A stretch of 64,000 nt of DNA from Micromonospora sp. WMMD812. Lineage in GTDB: Bacteria > Actinomycetota > Actinomycetes > Mycobacteriales > Micromonosporaceae. Below are positions 52,434 through 62,386 of the stretch, piece after piece (the first letter of the stretch is position 1; the number at the start of each line of letters is the position of its first letter). The stretch covers positions 6,726,501-6,790,500 of the forward strand of contig NZ_CP114904.1 of the NCBI RefSeq assembly GCF_027497215.1, written 5' to 3'. The notes below the pieces were generated by a model. It saw only the letters and a list, made by a program, of their open reading frames with translations. It ran no database searches and was not told where the DNA came from. Position numbers and translations under genes: made by a program.

Positions 52434-53138
52434 TCATGCCTCCAGCACGGTGATCCACTCGGCTGTTCTGGGGCGGTAACCGTGCCGGTCCATGAGCCCA
52501 CGCACGATCGCCGGCGCGTGACCGGCGCCGTAGACGATCGCCACGTCGATCTGCTCCGACGCGCGCGTGCGGATCAGCTCGGACAGTGCGGCGAGCAACC
52601 GCTCGTCCCGATCGCCGCCGAACGTGCGCTCGAAATGCTCGCTGAGCTCGCTGTCCGCGTACAGCTCGTCGGTCGCGCTGGGTAGGTCGTTCACCTCGAC
52701 CTCCGGCGAGAGCAGGCGCCTCGTGCCACCGAAGAACTGCGCCACGGCCACGAACGGGATGACGCACCACATCAGCGCCCGGTGCCGCAGCGGCATCGCC
52801 CGCCAGCCCCGGGCTAACTCCGCCGCCGTCACGTCCGGGTTGATCAGGTCCACGCCGAGCGACCGGTACGCGATGTTGTCCACCACCAGCCCGGATCGCC
52901 TGTTGGCGGGCATGACCCGGTAGGTGAGCGTGATGGCCCACGCGAGCACCGAGCGCCCGCTGACGCCCTCGACGACGAGCACGTCACACCGCCGGAGCCG
53001 TTCGGCCACCGCCGTGTAGAACCGCGGGCTCGCGACGTGCAGCATGGGGAAGAGGAGGAACTGCAACTCGCTGCCAGGGCGCCGGAGGCGCACGACCGCG
53101 GACCGGGTGCCGATGATGCTGTGCTCGATGATCTGCAT
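52434..53138 (-). CDS. TraB/PrgY-like protein
   Basis: The 234-residue protein begins MQIIEHSIIGTRSAVVRLRR. FLLFPMLHVASPRFYTAV with LVVEGV shortly after, and a C-terminal VAIVYGAGHAPAIVRGLM, fit the TraB/GumN (erythromycin esterase/TIKI-like) fold, whose conserved His and Glu in those two blocks are thought to form the active site. A hydrophobic stretch (LMWCVIPFVAVAQFF) may touch the membrane. Function unknown; the family call is by pattern. Confidence 0.6.
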   Translation of the reverse strand: MQIIEHSIIGTRSAVVRLRRPGSELQFLLFPMLHVASPRFYTAVAERLRRCDVLVVEGVSGRSVLAWAITLTYRVMPANRRSGLVVDNIAYRSLGVDLINPDVTAAELARGWRAMPLRHRALMWCVIPFVAVAQFFGGTRRLLSPEVEVNDLPSATDELYADSELSEHFERTFGGDRDERLLAALSELIRTRASEQIDVAIVYGAGHAPAIVRGLMDRHGYRPRTAEWITVLEA

Positions 53139-53218
53139 GTCTGCCTACCTGGCGTCTCGAGCCCCGAGAGTTCACAAGGTAGGTCCGGCCGGCAACCGGT
53201 CGCGTCGGGCGCGGGTGA

Positions 53219-54628
53219 TCAGTCCTCCGGCTGCTCCAGGCGGCCGGTGGCAGCGAGCCGCCGGTACCAGTGCGCGCTCTGCTTCCAGGTGCGGACCTGG
53301 GTGTCGTAGTCGACGCGGATGATCCCGAAGCGGCGGTCGTAGCCGTAGCCCCACTCGAAGTTGTCCAGCAGCGACCAGACGAAGTAGCCGCGGACGTCCG
53401 CGCCCTGCGCCCGCGCCTCGGCCACCGCGGCGAGGTGCCGGTGCAGGTAGTCGATGCGCCGGTCGTCCTGGATCGTGCCGTCGGGCGACACGACGTCGTC
53501 GAAGGCGGCGCCGTTCTCGGTGATCATCAGCGGCTGGCCAGGGTACTCCTCGCGCAGCCGCAGCAGCAGTTCGGTGAACGCCCCCGGGTCGATGTTCCAA
53601 CCCATCGCGGTGTACGGGCCGGGCTGCGGCAGGAAGTCGACGGTGTCGGCGGCCACCCAGGGCGAGGCGGTGGACTTGCCGTGCCCGTCCGCGTTCGACC
53701 GGGCGGACACCCCGTCCCAGGCCCGGACGAGGGTGCTGGAGTAGTAGTTGACCCCGAGCACGTCCAGCGGCACCGCGATCTGCTTCTCGTCGCCGTCGTG
53801 CACGAACGACCAGTCGGTGACGGTGGCGGTGTCGGCCAGCAGGTCGGCCGGGTACGCCCCGTCCAGCATCGGGCCGAGGAACGCCCGGTTGGCGAGCGCG
53901 TCGATGCGCCGGACCGCGTCCCGGTCCGCCGCCGAGTCGGACGCGGCCCGGATGACGTGCAGGTTCAGCGTCACCGACAACTCGGCCGCCGGCGCCAGCT
54001 CCCGCACCACGCGCCCGGCCAGGCCGTGGGCGAGGTTGAGGTGGTGCACGGCGGCCAGCGCCGCCGCCGGTTCGGTACGGCCCGGGGCGTGCACCCCGGA
54101 GGCGTATCCCAGGTACGCCGAGCACCACGGCTCGTTGAGCGTGGTCCAGGTGTGCACCCGGTCGCCCAGCGCCTCGACGATGCCGGCCGCGTACTCCTGG
54201 AACCGCAGCGCGGTGTCCCGGGCCGGCCAACCGCCGGCGTCCTCCAGCTCCTGGGGAAGGTCCCAGTGGTACATGGTGGCCACCGGGCGTACGCCGCGCT
54301 CCAGCAGCCCGTCCACGAGCCGGGAGTAGAAGTCGAGCCCGGCCTGGTTGAAGGCGCCGGAGCCGCCCGGCTGCACCCGGGGCCAGGAGATCGAGAACCG
54401 GTACGCGCCGAGGCCGAGGTCGGCGATGTGCCCGAGGTCCTCGGTCCAGCGGTGGTAGTGGTCGGCGGCCACGTCACCGGTGTCGCCGTTCAGCGTCCGC
54501 CCCGGGGTGTGGCTGTAGGTGTCCCAGATGGACGGTCCCCGGCCGCCCTCGGTGGCCGCGCCCTCGATCTGGTACGCGGCCGTGGCCGAGCCCCAGACGA
54601 AGCCCTCCGGAAAGACGTGTCCCGTCAT
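53219..54628 (-). CDS. GH1 beta-glucosidase
   Basis: The 469-residue family 1 glycosidase has N-terminal [19 protein letters not shown], the acid/base Glu166 in TLNEP and nucleophile Glu371 in [26 protein letters not shown] closes the barrel. There is no signal peptide, so it hydrolyses imported oligosaccharides in the cytoplasm. ATG 54628 overlaps the stop of the alpha-xylosidase gene (ATGA), so it is the last gene of the LacI operon. Confidence 0.95.
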   Translation of the reverse strand: MTGHVFPEGFVWGSATAAYQIEGAATEGGRGPSIWDTYSHTPGRTLNGDTGDVAADHYHRWTEDLGHIADLGLGAYRFSISWPRVQPGGSGAFNQAGLDFYSRLVDGLLERGVRPVATMYHWDLPQELEDAGGWPARDTALRFQEYAAGIVEALGDRVHTWTTLNEPWCSAYLGYASGVHAPGRTEPAAALAAVHHLNLAHGLAGRVVRELAPAAELSVTLNLHVIRAASDSAADRDAVRRIDALANRAFLGPMLDGAYPADLLADTATVTDWSFVHDGDEKQIAVPLDVLGVNYYSSTLVRAWDGVSARSNADGHGKSTASPWVAADTVDFLPQPGPYTAMGWNIDPGAFTELLLRLREEYPGQPLMITENGAAFDDVVSPDGTIQDDRRIDYLHRHLAAVAEARAQGADVRGYFVWSLLDNFEWGYGYDRRFGIIRVDYDTQVRTWKQSAHWYRRLAATGRLEQPED

Positions 54629-56856
54629 CGTCGCACCCCCTGTACCTCACAGTCGTAGCCCGTCGAGGCGCCGCCGACCAGCTCGACGCCGGCCGTGCCC
54701 CCGCGGTACCGCACCTCGAACTCGGCGCCGGACCCGTCACCGGGCGACGGCACCCGCACCCGGGTCCGCTGCCCCTCCGCCGGAGCGAAGAGCCGCAGCG
54801 TCACACCGTCGGCCCACTCGTAGTCGGGCCGGTCGGTGCGGGCGCCGAACGGTATCACCGCGCCGGGACGGGCCAGTACCGGCAGGCTGTCGAACTCGTG
54901 CTTCTCGGTGACCCACGCGGGCCCGTTGAGCTGCGCGCCGGTCACCAGGTGCGTCCAGGTGCCCGCCGGCACGTAGAAGGTGACCTGGCCGTCGGCGCTC
55001 ATCACCGGGGCCACCAGCACGTCGGGGCCGAGCATGTACTGCCGGTCCAGGTACGCCGCCGCCGGGTCGTCCGGGAACTCCAGCAGCATCGGGCGCATCA
55101 CCGGCACGCCGTCGCGGTGCGCCTCCTCGGCGACCGTCGCCAGATACGGCATGAGGCTCATCTTGAGCCGGGTGAAGTGCCGCAGGACGTCGACCGCCTC
55201 GTCGTCGAACGCCCACGGCACCCGGTAGGAGCCGGAGCCGTGCAGCCGGGAGTGCGACGAGAGCAGACCGAACGCGATCCACCGCTTGAACACCGCCGGG
55301 TCCGGGGTGCCCTCGAAGCCGCCGATGTCGTGGCTCCAGTAGCCGAAGCCGGACGCGGCCAGCGACAACCCGCCGCGCAGCGACTCGGCCATCGCCACGA
55401 AGGTCGACTCGCAGTCGCCGCCCCAGTGCACCGGGAACTGCTGGCCGCCGGCGGTGGCCGAGCGGGCGAACAGGACGGCCTCGCCCTCTCCGCGCTCGGC
55501 CTCCAGCAGCTCGAAGACCGCCTGGTTGTAGAGGTGGGTGTAGTAGTTGTGCATCCGCTGCGGGTCCGAGCCGTCGTGCCAGACCACGTCGGTCGGGATG
55601 CGCTCGCCGAAGTCGGTCTTGAAGCAGTCCACGCCCGTGTCCAGCAGCGCCTTGAGCTTCCCGGTGAACCAGGCGACCGCGTCCGGGTTGGTGAAGTCGA
55701 CCAGCGCCATGCCGGCCTGCCACTTGTCCCACTGCCAGACCGATCCGTCCGCGCGGCGGACCAGGTAGCCGGCGCGACGCCCCTCCTCGAACAGCTGCGA
55801 GCGCTGGGCGATGTACGGGTTGATCCAGACGCACACCTTCAGGCCGCGTTCGTGCAGCCGGCGCAGCATGCCCTCCGGGTCGGGGAAGGTCGCCGGGTCC
55901 CAGACGAAGTCGACCCAGTGGAACTGCCGCATCCAGAAGCAGTCGAAGTGGAACACCGACAGCGGCAGGTCACGCTCGGCCATCCCGTCGATGAACTCGG
56001 TGACGGTCTTCTCGTCGTACGAGGTGGTGAACGACGTCGACAGCCACAGCCCGTACGACCAGGCCGGCACGCGGGCCGGCCGGCCGGTCAGCGCGGTGTA
56101 GCGGCGCAGCACGTCCTTGGGGGTGGGCCCGTCGATGACGTAGTAGGTGAGGGTCTGCCCCTCGACGCTGAACTGGGTCTGCGACACCACCTCGGAGCCG
56201 ACCTCGAACGACACGTGTTCGGGATGGTCGACGAAGACGCCGTAGCCGGCGCTGCTGAGGTAGAACGGCACGTTCTTGTACGCCTGCTCGCTGGCGGTGC
56301 CGCCGTCGGCGTTCCAGATGTCGACGGTCTGGCCGTTCTTGACGTACGCGCCGAACCGCTCACCCAGCCCGTAGACCGTCTCGCCGACGTCGAGGCCCAG
56401 CCGCTCGTGCACGTGCTGGCGGCCCTCGGCGTCGGTGACGACGCCGACGCTGCGCTCGGTGGACGAGGTGAGCAGCCGGTCCCCGTGCCGGAAGTCGACC
56501 CGCCAGCCGTCGACCAGCGCCACCCGGGCGGTCAGCTCGCCGCTGGTCAGCGTCGCGCTGAGCCCGGTGAGGTCGACGTCGACCGGGTGGTCGTCGCCGG
56601 CGGCCAGCGCGAACGCGGGCTGCTTCGGCGTCCCGCCGAGGTGGTGGGCGATGGTGACGCCGATGACGCCGTCGGCGGGGGAGAAGAACCGGGCGGTGAC
56701 GACCGGCCGGTTGAGGGTGTCTCCGCGGCCGGTGATCCGGCCGGTGGGGGCGAAGACGGTGAATCCGCGCTCGTCCGGCTCCACCGACTCGACCACGCCG
56801 GGGCGCAGCACGCTGACCCCGGGTCGCAGTTGCCAGTACCCGTCGGTGAACTTCAC
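54625..56856 (-). CDS. GH31 alpha-xylosidase (YicI type)
   Basis: This 743-residue GH31 enzyme aligns with E. coli YicI. The nucleophile is Asp415 in [15 protein letters not shown] (YicI Asp416) and the acid/base Asp481 in [10 protein letters not shown] (YicI Asp482). The KTDFGERIP form distinguishes alpha-xylosidases from alpha-glucosidases. It removes alpha-1,6-xylose from the non-reducing end of xyloglucan oligosaccharides. GTG 56856 follows AGGAGCCG and overlaps the upstream permease stop by four bases. No signal peptide, so intracellular. Confidence 0.93.
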   Translation of the reverse strand: MKFTDGYWQLRPGVSVLRPGVVESVEPDERGFTVFAPTGRITGRGDTLNRPVVTARFFSPADGVIGVTIAHHLGGTPKQPAFALAAGDDHPVDVDLTGLSATLTSGELTARVALVDGWRVDFRHGDRLLTSSTERSVGVVTDAEGRQHVHERLGLDVGETVYGLGERFGAYVKNGQTVDIWNADGGTASEQAYKNVPFYLSSAGYGVFVDHPEHVSFEVGSEVVSQTQFSVEGQTLTYYVIDGPTPKDVLRRYTALTGRPARVPAWSYGLWLSTSFTTSYDEKTVTEFIDGMAERDLPLSVFHFDCFWMRQFHWVDFVWDPATFPDPEGMLRRLHERGLKVCVWINPYIAQRSQLFEEGRRAGYLVRRADGSVWQWDKWQAGMALVDFTNPDAVAWFTGKLKALLDTGVDCFKTDFGERIPTDVVWHDGSDPQRMHNYYTHLYNQAVFELLEAERGEGEAVLFARSATAGGQQFPVHWGGDCESTFVAMAESLRGGLSLAASGFGYWSHDIGGFEGTPDPAVFKRWIAFGLLSSHSRLHGSGSYRVPWAFDDEAVDVLRHFTRLKMSLMPYLATVAEEAHRDGVPVMRPMLLEFPDDPAAAYLDRQYMLGPDVLVAPVMSADGQVTFYVPAGTWTHLVTGAQLNGPAWVTEKHEFDSLPVLARPGAVIPFGARTDRPDYEWADGVTLRLFAPAEGQRTRVRVPSPGDGSGAEFEVRYRGGTAGVELVGGASTGYDCEVQGVRR

Positions 56857-57746
56857 TTCTCGGCTCCTGCCGTGATGCCGCGCGCCAGGGTGCGCTGAAA
56901 GATGAGGAAGAAGAGGATGGCCGGGACCAGGCTGATCAGCGCGCCCGCGTTGGTCGTCGGCGCGTCCATCAGCCGGTCGCCCTGCAGCGACGCGAGCGCG
57001 ACCGGGATGGTCTGCGTGGAGTTGTCGATCAGCATGACCAGCGGGATGAGGAACTCGTTCCAGGTCCAGATGAAGAAGAAGATGAGCAGCACCGCGAGGG
57101 TCGGCCGCAGGTTGGGGAAGACCACCCGCCAGAGGATCGTCCACCTGCCGGCGCCGTCCAGCGCCGCCGCCTCCAGCAGCGAGCGGGGGAAGGTGCTGAG
57201 CACCGAGGCGAGCAGGTAGGTGCCGAACGCGCTCTGGATGACGGTGAAGATGATGATCACCGAGAGGCGGGTGTTGTAGAGGCCGATCTGCTTCGCCATG
57301 TAGTAGAGCGGGTAGATCAGCGACTCCTGCGGCAGCATGTTGGCCAGCAGGAACAGCCCGACGATCCAGAGCCGGCCGCGGACCCGCCCGATGCCCAGGG
57401 CGTACGCGTTGAGCAGCGACACGACGACGCCGAGCACCGCGACCGAGCCGGCGATGAGCGCCGAGTTCCAGAGCTTCAGCGGGAAGTCGACCTCAGTCCA
57501 GTACGTCCGCAGGCCCTTGGTGTAGAACTCGGACGGCCAGCTCAGCGGGCCGCCGGACGAGTAGTCGCCGGGCGACTTGAACGCGTTGAGCAGCATGAAC
57601 GCGAACGGCACGAGCATGACCAGCGCGCCGAGGGTGACCAGGGTGAGGACGACCCAGCGGCTGACGCCCCGGTGGTGCCGGTCGCGGACGGGCCGCGGTC
57701 GGCGCGGAGTCACCGCGCCCTCCACCGGCGTGAGCGTGACGGCCAT
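56853..57746 (-). CDS. ABC sugar permease, MalG type
   Basis: The 297-residue permease begins MAVTLTPVEGAVTPRRPRP. It has six membrane segments and the EAA loop PRSLLEAAALDGAGRWTILWRVVFPNLRP. It forms the channel with the gene just upstream (one-base gap). Only distantly related to the ngc permeases. No cognate ATPase gene is present. Confidence 0.92.
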   Translation of the reverse strand: MAVTLTPVEGAVTPRRPRPVRDRHHRGVSRWVVLTLVTLGALVMLVPFAFMLLNAFKSPGDYSSGGPLSWPSEFYTKGLRTYWTEVDFPLKLWNSALIAGSVAVLGVVVSLLNAYALGIGRVRGRLWIVGLFLLANMLPQESLIYPLYYMAKQIGLYNTRLSVIIIFTVIQSAFGTYLLASVLSTFPRSLLEAAALDGAGRWTILWRVVFPNLRPTLAVLLIFFFIWTWNEFLIPLVMLIDNSTQTIPVALASLQGDRLMDAPTTNAGALISLVPAILFFLIFQRTLARGITAGAEK

Positions 57747-57747
57747 G

Positions 57748-58719
57748 TCAGTTCCCCCGGTCCTGGCGCTCGCTGCGGTACTGCACCCAGATGAACGCCA
57801 CGGCCACCAGGACGATGATCAGGGTGAGTACGGTGGAGATCGCGGAGCCGTAGCCGACCTGCAGCTTCTTGAAGAACGTGTAGTAGGCGAAGTACGACGG
57901 CACGTTGGTGGCGTTCTCCGGCCCGCCGCGGGTCAGCGCGAACACCGGGCCGAACACCTTCAATGCGGCGATGGTGCAGGTCAGGGCGACCACGAAGGTC
58001 TCCGGCCGGATCTGCGCCAGGGTGATGGCCCGGAACCGGTGGAACCAGTTGGCGCCGTCGACCTCGGCGGCCTCGTACAACTCGGGGTCGACGCGTTGCA
58101 GCGCCGCCATGAAGACGACCACCGGGTAGCCGATCTGCACCCAGATCATCACCGCCATCACGCTGGGCAGGGCGGTGTCCGGGTCGCCGAGCCAGTCGTG
58201 GCGCAGCGCGCCGAGACCGATCGCGTCGAGCAGGCTGTTGAACGCGCCGTCGGGGCGCAGGATCCAGCCCCAGACGATGCCCGCCACCACGACCGGCAGC
58301 ACCTGCGGCAGGTAGAAGGCGGCGCGCAGCGCGGCGGCGGTCCGCGGCCGGAACCGGCGCCCGATGACGTCGAAGAGCACGGCGGCGAGCACCAGCCCGA
58401 CCAGGGTCGGCACCACCACCATCGCGACGATCATCGCGAGGGTGTTGCGGAACGAGGTCCAGAACACCTCGTCCTGCAGGAGGTTGCGGTAGTTGTCCAG
58501 GCCGACGAACGTCGGGTCGCCGATGCCGGACCACTTGGTCAGCGAGAAGTAGACGGTGCCGACCAGCGGCGCGCCGATGACGAGGAGGAAGAGCACCGCG
58601 CCGGGCAGCAGGTAGAGCCAGTATCCGGCGCCGCCGGTGCGCCGCTTGCGGCGGGCGGCCGTGGGCTCGGGTGGCGTGGCGGCCCGTTCCGGGGCGGCCA
58701 CGGTCTCGGTGAGTGCCAT
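57748..58719 (-). CDS. ABC sugar permease, MalF type
   Basis: The 323-residue permease begins MALTETVAAPERAATPPEP. The first hydrophobic segment is YWLYLLPGAVLFLLVIG and the EAA loop DPELYEAAEVDGANWFHRFRAITLAQI. ATG 58719 follows GGAAGGATC. It lies 64 bases after the binding-protein gene. Confidence 0.92.
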   Translation of the reverse strand: MALTETVAAPERAATPPEPTAARRKRRTGGAGYWLYLLPGAVLFLLVIGAPLVGTVYFSLTKWSGIGDPTFVGLDNYRNLLQDEVFWTSFRNTLAMIVAMVVVPTLVGLVLAAVLFDVIGRRFRPRTAAALRAAFYLPQVLPVVVAGIVWGWILRPDGAFNSLLDAIGLGALRHDWLGDPDTALPSVMAVMIWVQIGYPVVVFMAALQRVDPELYEAAEVDGANWFHRFRAITLAQIRPETFVVALTCTIAALKVFGPVFALTRGGPENATNVPSYFAYYTFFKKLQVGYGSAISTVLTLIIVLVAVAFIWVQYRSERQDRGN

Positions 58720-58783
58720 GGGAGATCCTTCCCGGCGGGGCGGGCGCGCCGGCCGTGGCCGGACACGCCCACCCCTCGCCGTG

Positions 58784-60088
58784 TCACTTGCCGGTGATCT
58801 CCTTGACGCCGTCCGCGTACGGCTTGGCGATCGCGTCGAGCACCTGGTCGGGCGACTTGGACCCGTTGATCAGCCCCTGGAACCCGGAGACCAGCACGTC
58901 GTAGTAGCCGGGCACCGGCCAGTCCGGGTAGAAGGCCAGGCCGTCCTGCTGGCTGATGGTGTTGAAGTTCTCGATCAGCTTCCGGTCCTTCGGGTCGCTG
59001 ATCTTCGACGGGTCGGCCGCGACGGGCACGCCGCCGTTGTTGCCGATCAGCGCCTGGATCTCCGGGCGCAGCGTGATGTCGATGAAGTCGTACGCGAGGC
59101 CCTTGGCCTTGCTGGTGGCGGGGACGACCCAGAGGTTGCCCGAGGAGCCGGCCTGGAGCTTGTTTCCGGGGAACAGGAAGGTGTCCCAGTTGAACTTGAT
59201 CTCGCTCTTGAACCGGCCGTACCACCAGCTGCCGGAGACGATCATCGGCGCCTTGCCCGAGATGAAGGCGGTGCCCATGTCCTCGGCCTTCAGGCTCGCC
59301 GAGTCCTTGGCGACGTAACCCTTGCGCACCCAGTCGGCGAAGGTCTCCGCGCCGTACTTCAGCGGGTCGGCCGTGAAGTCGACCGGGTTCTTGTAGAGCT
59401 GGTAGTCGTCGACGAACTTCCGGTCGGCCTTGGCCAGCGCGAGCTGGTAGTAGAGCTGGCCGGCCGGGTACTCGGCGCCCGCCTCCGCCAGCGGGGTGAC
59501 GCCCTTGCTGACGAAGGTGTCCATCGCGGTGGTCATCTCGGCCAGCGTCGTCGGCACGGTCACGCCGTACTTGTCGAAGAGGTCCTTGTTGAAGTAGACC
59601 ATCACGTATTCGCCGTAGTTCGGCACCCCGTACCAGTTGCCCGAGCCCATCACGCCCTTGTCGCTGTAGCGGGCGGTGGTCTGGAGGCTGGGGCTGAGCG
59701 CCTTGTCCCAGCCGCGCTTGCCGGCCTCGTCGCTCAGGTCGGTCAGCAGCCCCTGGGAGGAGAGCAGGCCGGCGGTCGCGTTGCCCTTGTTGTACTCCAT
59801 CACGTCCGGGCCCTCGGACGAGTTGATGATCATGCCGGCGTTCTGCTGGATCTGCTCGAACGCCTTGCGCTCGAACTGCACCTCGACGCCCGGGTGCTCG
59901 TCCTTGAAGATCTGGATCGCCCGGTCCCAGGCGACGCCCATCGCGCTGTTCGCGCTCTCGTAGTGCCAGAGTTTGAGGGTCTTGGCGTCGCTGCCGTCGC
60001 CGCCTTCGTCGCCGCCGCACGCGGCGACCGTCGCGGTCGCGGTCACGGCGAGCGCGACCGCGGCTACCAGCTTGCGGAATCGCCTCAT
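58784..60088 (-). CDS. sugar-binding lipoprotein (family 1 solute-binding protein)
   Basis: The 434-residue protein has a Sec lipoprotein signal (KLVAAVALAVTATATVAAC, lipid Cys24) and a Gly/Asp linker. The mature domain includes LKLWHYESANSAMGVAWD, SEGPDVMEYNKGN and APMIVSGSWWYGRF, typical of CUT1 oligosaccharide-binding proteins. Enzymes downstream suggest xyloglucan-type or isoprimeverose ligands. ATG 60088 follows CCAGGAGGAT. Confidence 0.92.
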   Translation of the reverse strand: MRRFRKLVAAVALAVTATATVAACGGDEGGDGSDAKTLKLWHYESANSAMGVAWDRAIQIFKDEHPGVEVQFERKAFEQIQQNAGMIINSSEGPDVMEYNKGNATAGLLSSQGLLTDLSDEAGKRGWDKALSPSLQTTARYSDKGVMGSGNWYGVPNYGEYVMVYFNKDLFDKYGVTVPTTLAEMTTAMDTFVSKGVTPLAEAGAEYPAGQLYYQLALAKADRKFVDDYQLYKNPVDFTADPLKYGAETFADWVRKGYVAKDSASLKAEDMGTAFISGKAPMIVSGSWWYGRFKSEIKFNWDTFLFPGNKLQAGSSGNLWVVPATSKAKGLAYDFIDITLRPEIQALIGNNGGVPVAADPSKISDPKDRKLIENFNTISQQDGLAFYPDWPVPGYYDVLVSGFQGLINGSKSPDQVLDAIAKPYADGVKEITGK

Positions 60089-60168
60089 TGCTATCCTCCT
60101 GGTGAGTATCGAGCCGGTACTTACCTGGCCCGTCGTCGCGTGGCAGCGCGGCGGCGGGCCGTTGCGTC

Positions 60169-61290
60169 TCATCTGCCCGGCGGGCCGGAGCCGGTCGGGT
60201 CGTCGTGGTCGCCGCCGGTAACGGCGGCGGTGTCGTCGCCGCCGCGCGCAGCGGTGGCGGTCCGGGTGGTCGGGCGACTGGCCGGGCCGGTCGAGCCCCG
60301 GATCTCCAGCGCGCACGGCAGCAGTTGCTGGTGGTCGTTGTCGCCGCCGACCCCCTCCAGGTGGCGCAGCAGCGCCTCGACCGCCATCCGGCCCAGCGCC
60401 GAGCCGGGCGAGGTCATCGCGGTCAGGGCGGGGGTGGCCAGCTCGGCCACCTGCGGCGAGGTGACCATCGAGACCACCGAGACGTCGTCGGGCACCCGCA
60501 GACCCCGGGTCGCGAGTTCGCCGAGGATCCCGAAGATCGCGTTCTCGTTCATCGCCAGCACGGCGGTCAGGTCCGGCGCCTGGCCGAGGGCGGTGGTCAG
60601 GGCGGCCCGCCCACCGGCCGCGCTGTCCTCGGCGGGGATCATCAGGGGGGCCAGGCTGTGGCCGGACATCGCCGCGACGAAGGCGTCGCGGGTCCGCACG
60701 GCCGGGCCGTAGCCGGCCGCGATGGTGGCGGCCGAGTGGTTCACGTACACGATCCGGCGGTGGCCGAGGCCGACGAGGTGGTCGACGGCCTCCCGGACGG
60801 TCTGTTCGAAGTCGATGTCCACGTACGAGAGGCCGGTGGTGTCGCCGGTGCGGCCGATCAGCACGAGGGGTACGCCGGCCTCCTGGAGGGCGGCCACCCG
60901 GCCGTCCTCCACCTGCACTTCCATCAGCACGGCCCCGTCGAGCATCCGCTGGCTCGCCAGCCGGCGGAGGTCGTCGAGGTCGCCGACGCCGACGGGGGAG
61001 AGCACCAGGTGGTAGCCGGCGGCGCCGGCCGCGGCGGCCGCCCCGGTGACGAACGCGGTCTCGGTGGCGCCCAGGCCGCGCTCGTCCATCGGCATGACCA
61101 GGCCGACGATCCGGCTGCGCCGGCTGGCCAGCCCGCGGGCCATCGCGTTCGGCTGGTAGTCGAGCTCGGACATCGCGGCGAGCACCTTGTCCCGGGTCGC
61201 CTGCGAGATGGGCCGGGTGCCGGTGAGCACGTACGACACGGTGCTGACCGAGACCCGGGCGAGGCGGGCGACGTCATGCATCGTGGCCAT
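60169..61290 (-). CDS. LacI-family transcriptional regulator
   Basis: The 373-residue protein starts MATMHDVARLARVSVSTVSYVLTGTRPIS, the LacI helix-turn-helix, with hinge helix NAMARGLASRRS. A periplasmic-binding-protein-like effector domain follows (IVGLVMPMDERGLG, VLIGRTGDTTGLSYVDIDF). The C-terminal 35 residues are a low-complexity Arg/Thr/Asp tail. ATG 61290 follows CAGGAGGTG. It is the first gene before the transporter-glycosidase genes and is likely both autorepressor and operon repressor. Confidence 0.92.
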   Translation of the reverse strand: MATMHDVARLARVSVSTVSYVLTGTRPISQATRDKVLAAMSELDYQPNAMARGLASRRSRIVGLVMPMDERGLGATETAFVTGAAAAAGAAGYHLVLSPVGVGDLDDLRRLASQRMLDGAVLMEVQVEDGRVAALQEAGVPLVLIGRTGDTTGLSYVDIDFEQTVREAVDHLVGLGHRRIVYVNHSAATIAAGYGPAVRTRDAFVAAMSGHSLAPLMIPAEDSAAGGRAALTTALGQAPDLTAVLAMNENAIFGILGELATRGLRVPDDVSVVSMVTSPQVAELATPALTAMTSPGSALGRMAVEALLRHLEGVGGDNDHQQLLPCALEIRGSTGPASRPTTRTATAARGGDDTAAVTGGDHDDPTGSGPPGR

Positions 61291-61326
61291 CGCGCACCTC
61301 CTGTGGTCACGCTCCCAGGGCGGCCG

Positions 61327-61360
61327 TCGAAGCGTTTCGACTAACCGTTTCGACGAACCG
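61327..61360. promoter_or_regulatory. LacI operator pair
   Basis: TCGAAGCGTTTCGA (61327-61340) is a CG-centred, near-perfect LacI-type palindrome. A second site around TTCGACGAA (61346-61360) follows. On the minus strand GTCGAAACG occurs twice. They lie 37-70 bases upstream of the lacI start, so autoregulation is likely. Confidence 0.6.
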
Positions 61361-61414
61361 TAGGCCACGTGTTACGAGGCCGTCAATAGCCGATGTCAGG
61401 AAGAAGTCGCGCGG

Positions 61415-62386
61415 TCAGCCCAGGTTGAACAGGCCGGCGGCGTTGTGCCAGCAGACCGCGCGCAGCCAGTCGTCGCCCAGGTCGAGCCGCGCCAGCCCGG
61501 TCAGCTGGTCCGCGTACGGGTAGGGGATGTTCGGGAAGTCGCTGCCGAGCAGCACCTTGCCGGCCAGCCCGAGATCCCGCAGTCGGGGCCGCTGGTCGGC
61601 CGGAAACGGGACGAACCGGTCGAAGAATGGAGTGAACGCCATCGTGGTGTCCAGCCGCACCCCGTCGTACGCCTCGGCGAGGTCGAGGAACGCCCGGTAG
61701 TCCGGAGCGCCGAGGTGGGCCACCACCGCACGCAGCGCCGGATGCCGGGCGAGCAGGGCGGCGAACGGCTCCGGCCCGGTGTGCGCGGTGCCCACCGGCG
61801 CGTGCCCGGCGTGCACCACCGCCGGCACCCCGGCGTCGGCGAGCAGCCCCCAGACGGCGTCCAGGGTCGGATCCGTGGGCGGGAACCCGCCGACCTGGAC
61901 GTGGACCTTGAACACCCGTGCGCCGGCCGCCAGCGCCTCGGCGACGTACCCGGCGGCCTCCGGCTCGGGAAAGAACGTGGCCGAGGGCAGGCAGCCCGGC
62001 GTGCGGTGAGCGAGGTCGAGCGTCCACCGGTTCAGTGCGGCGGCCATCCCCGGCCGGTGCGGATACGCCAGCGCACTGAACGCCCGCACCCCGAGCCGCC
62101 CCAGGTACGCGACCCGCTCGGCGTCGCCCCACCGGTACCGGATCGGCCACTCGGTGCCGACCAGCGGCCCGGCCGCGTCGAAGTACGCCCAGACCCGGCG
62201 CAGCAGCCGCGGGGGCAGGAAGTGCACGTGGACGTCGGCCAGGCCGGGCAACCCCAACCCGCGCCAGAAGGCGCGAACACCGGCGTCGCCGTCGGTGAGC
62301 CTGTCCGGGCCGGGGAAGGCCGCCCCGGCGGTCACGTCCGGGTCGGACGTGACCGCCGCGGGGTCGGAACCGGGACCGGGTGTCAA
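61415..62386 (-). CDS. amidohydrolase-family protein
   Basis: The TIM-barrel amidohydrolase (COG2159-like) has HxH in LADVHVHFLP, the His blocks VFKVHVQVGG, VVHAGHAPV and VVAHLGAPD, and the final metal Asp in LLGSDFPNIPYPY. It probably hydrolyses or decarboxylates a small cyclic or aromatic acid; the substrate is unknown. The start is uncertain. TTG 62386 overlaps the stop of the upstream gene (TTGA) and would give 323 residues; GTG 62335 would give 306. Only low-complexity sequence differs. Confidence 0.82.
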   Translation of the reverse strand: MTPGPGSDPAAVTSDPDVTAGAAFPGPDRLTDGDAGVRAFWRGLGLPGLADVHVHFLPPRLLRRVWAYFDAAGPLVGTEWPIRYRWGDAERVAYLGRLGVRAFSALAYPHRPGMAAALNRWTLDLAHRTPGCLPSATFFPEPEAAGYVAEALAAGARVFKVHVQVGGFPPTDPTLDAVWGLLADAGVPAVVHAGHAPVGTAHTGPEPFAALLARHPALRAVVAHLGAPDYRAFLDLAEAYDGVRLDTTMAFTPFFDRFVPFPADQRPRLRDLGLAGKVLLGSDFPNIPYPYADQLTGLARLDLGDDWLRAVCWHNAAGLFNLG

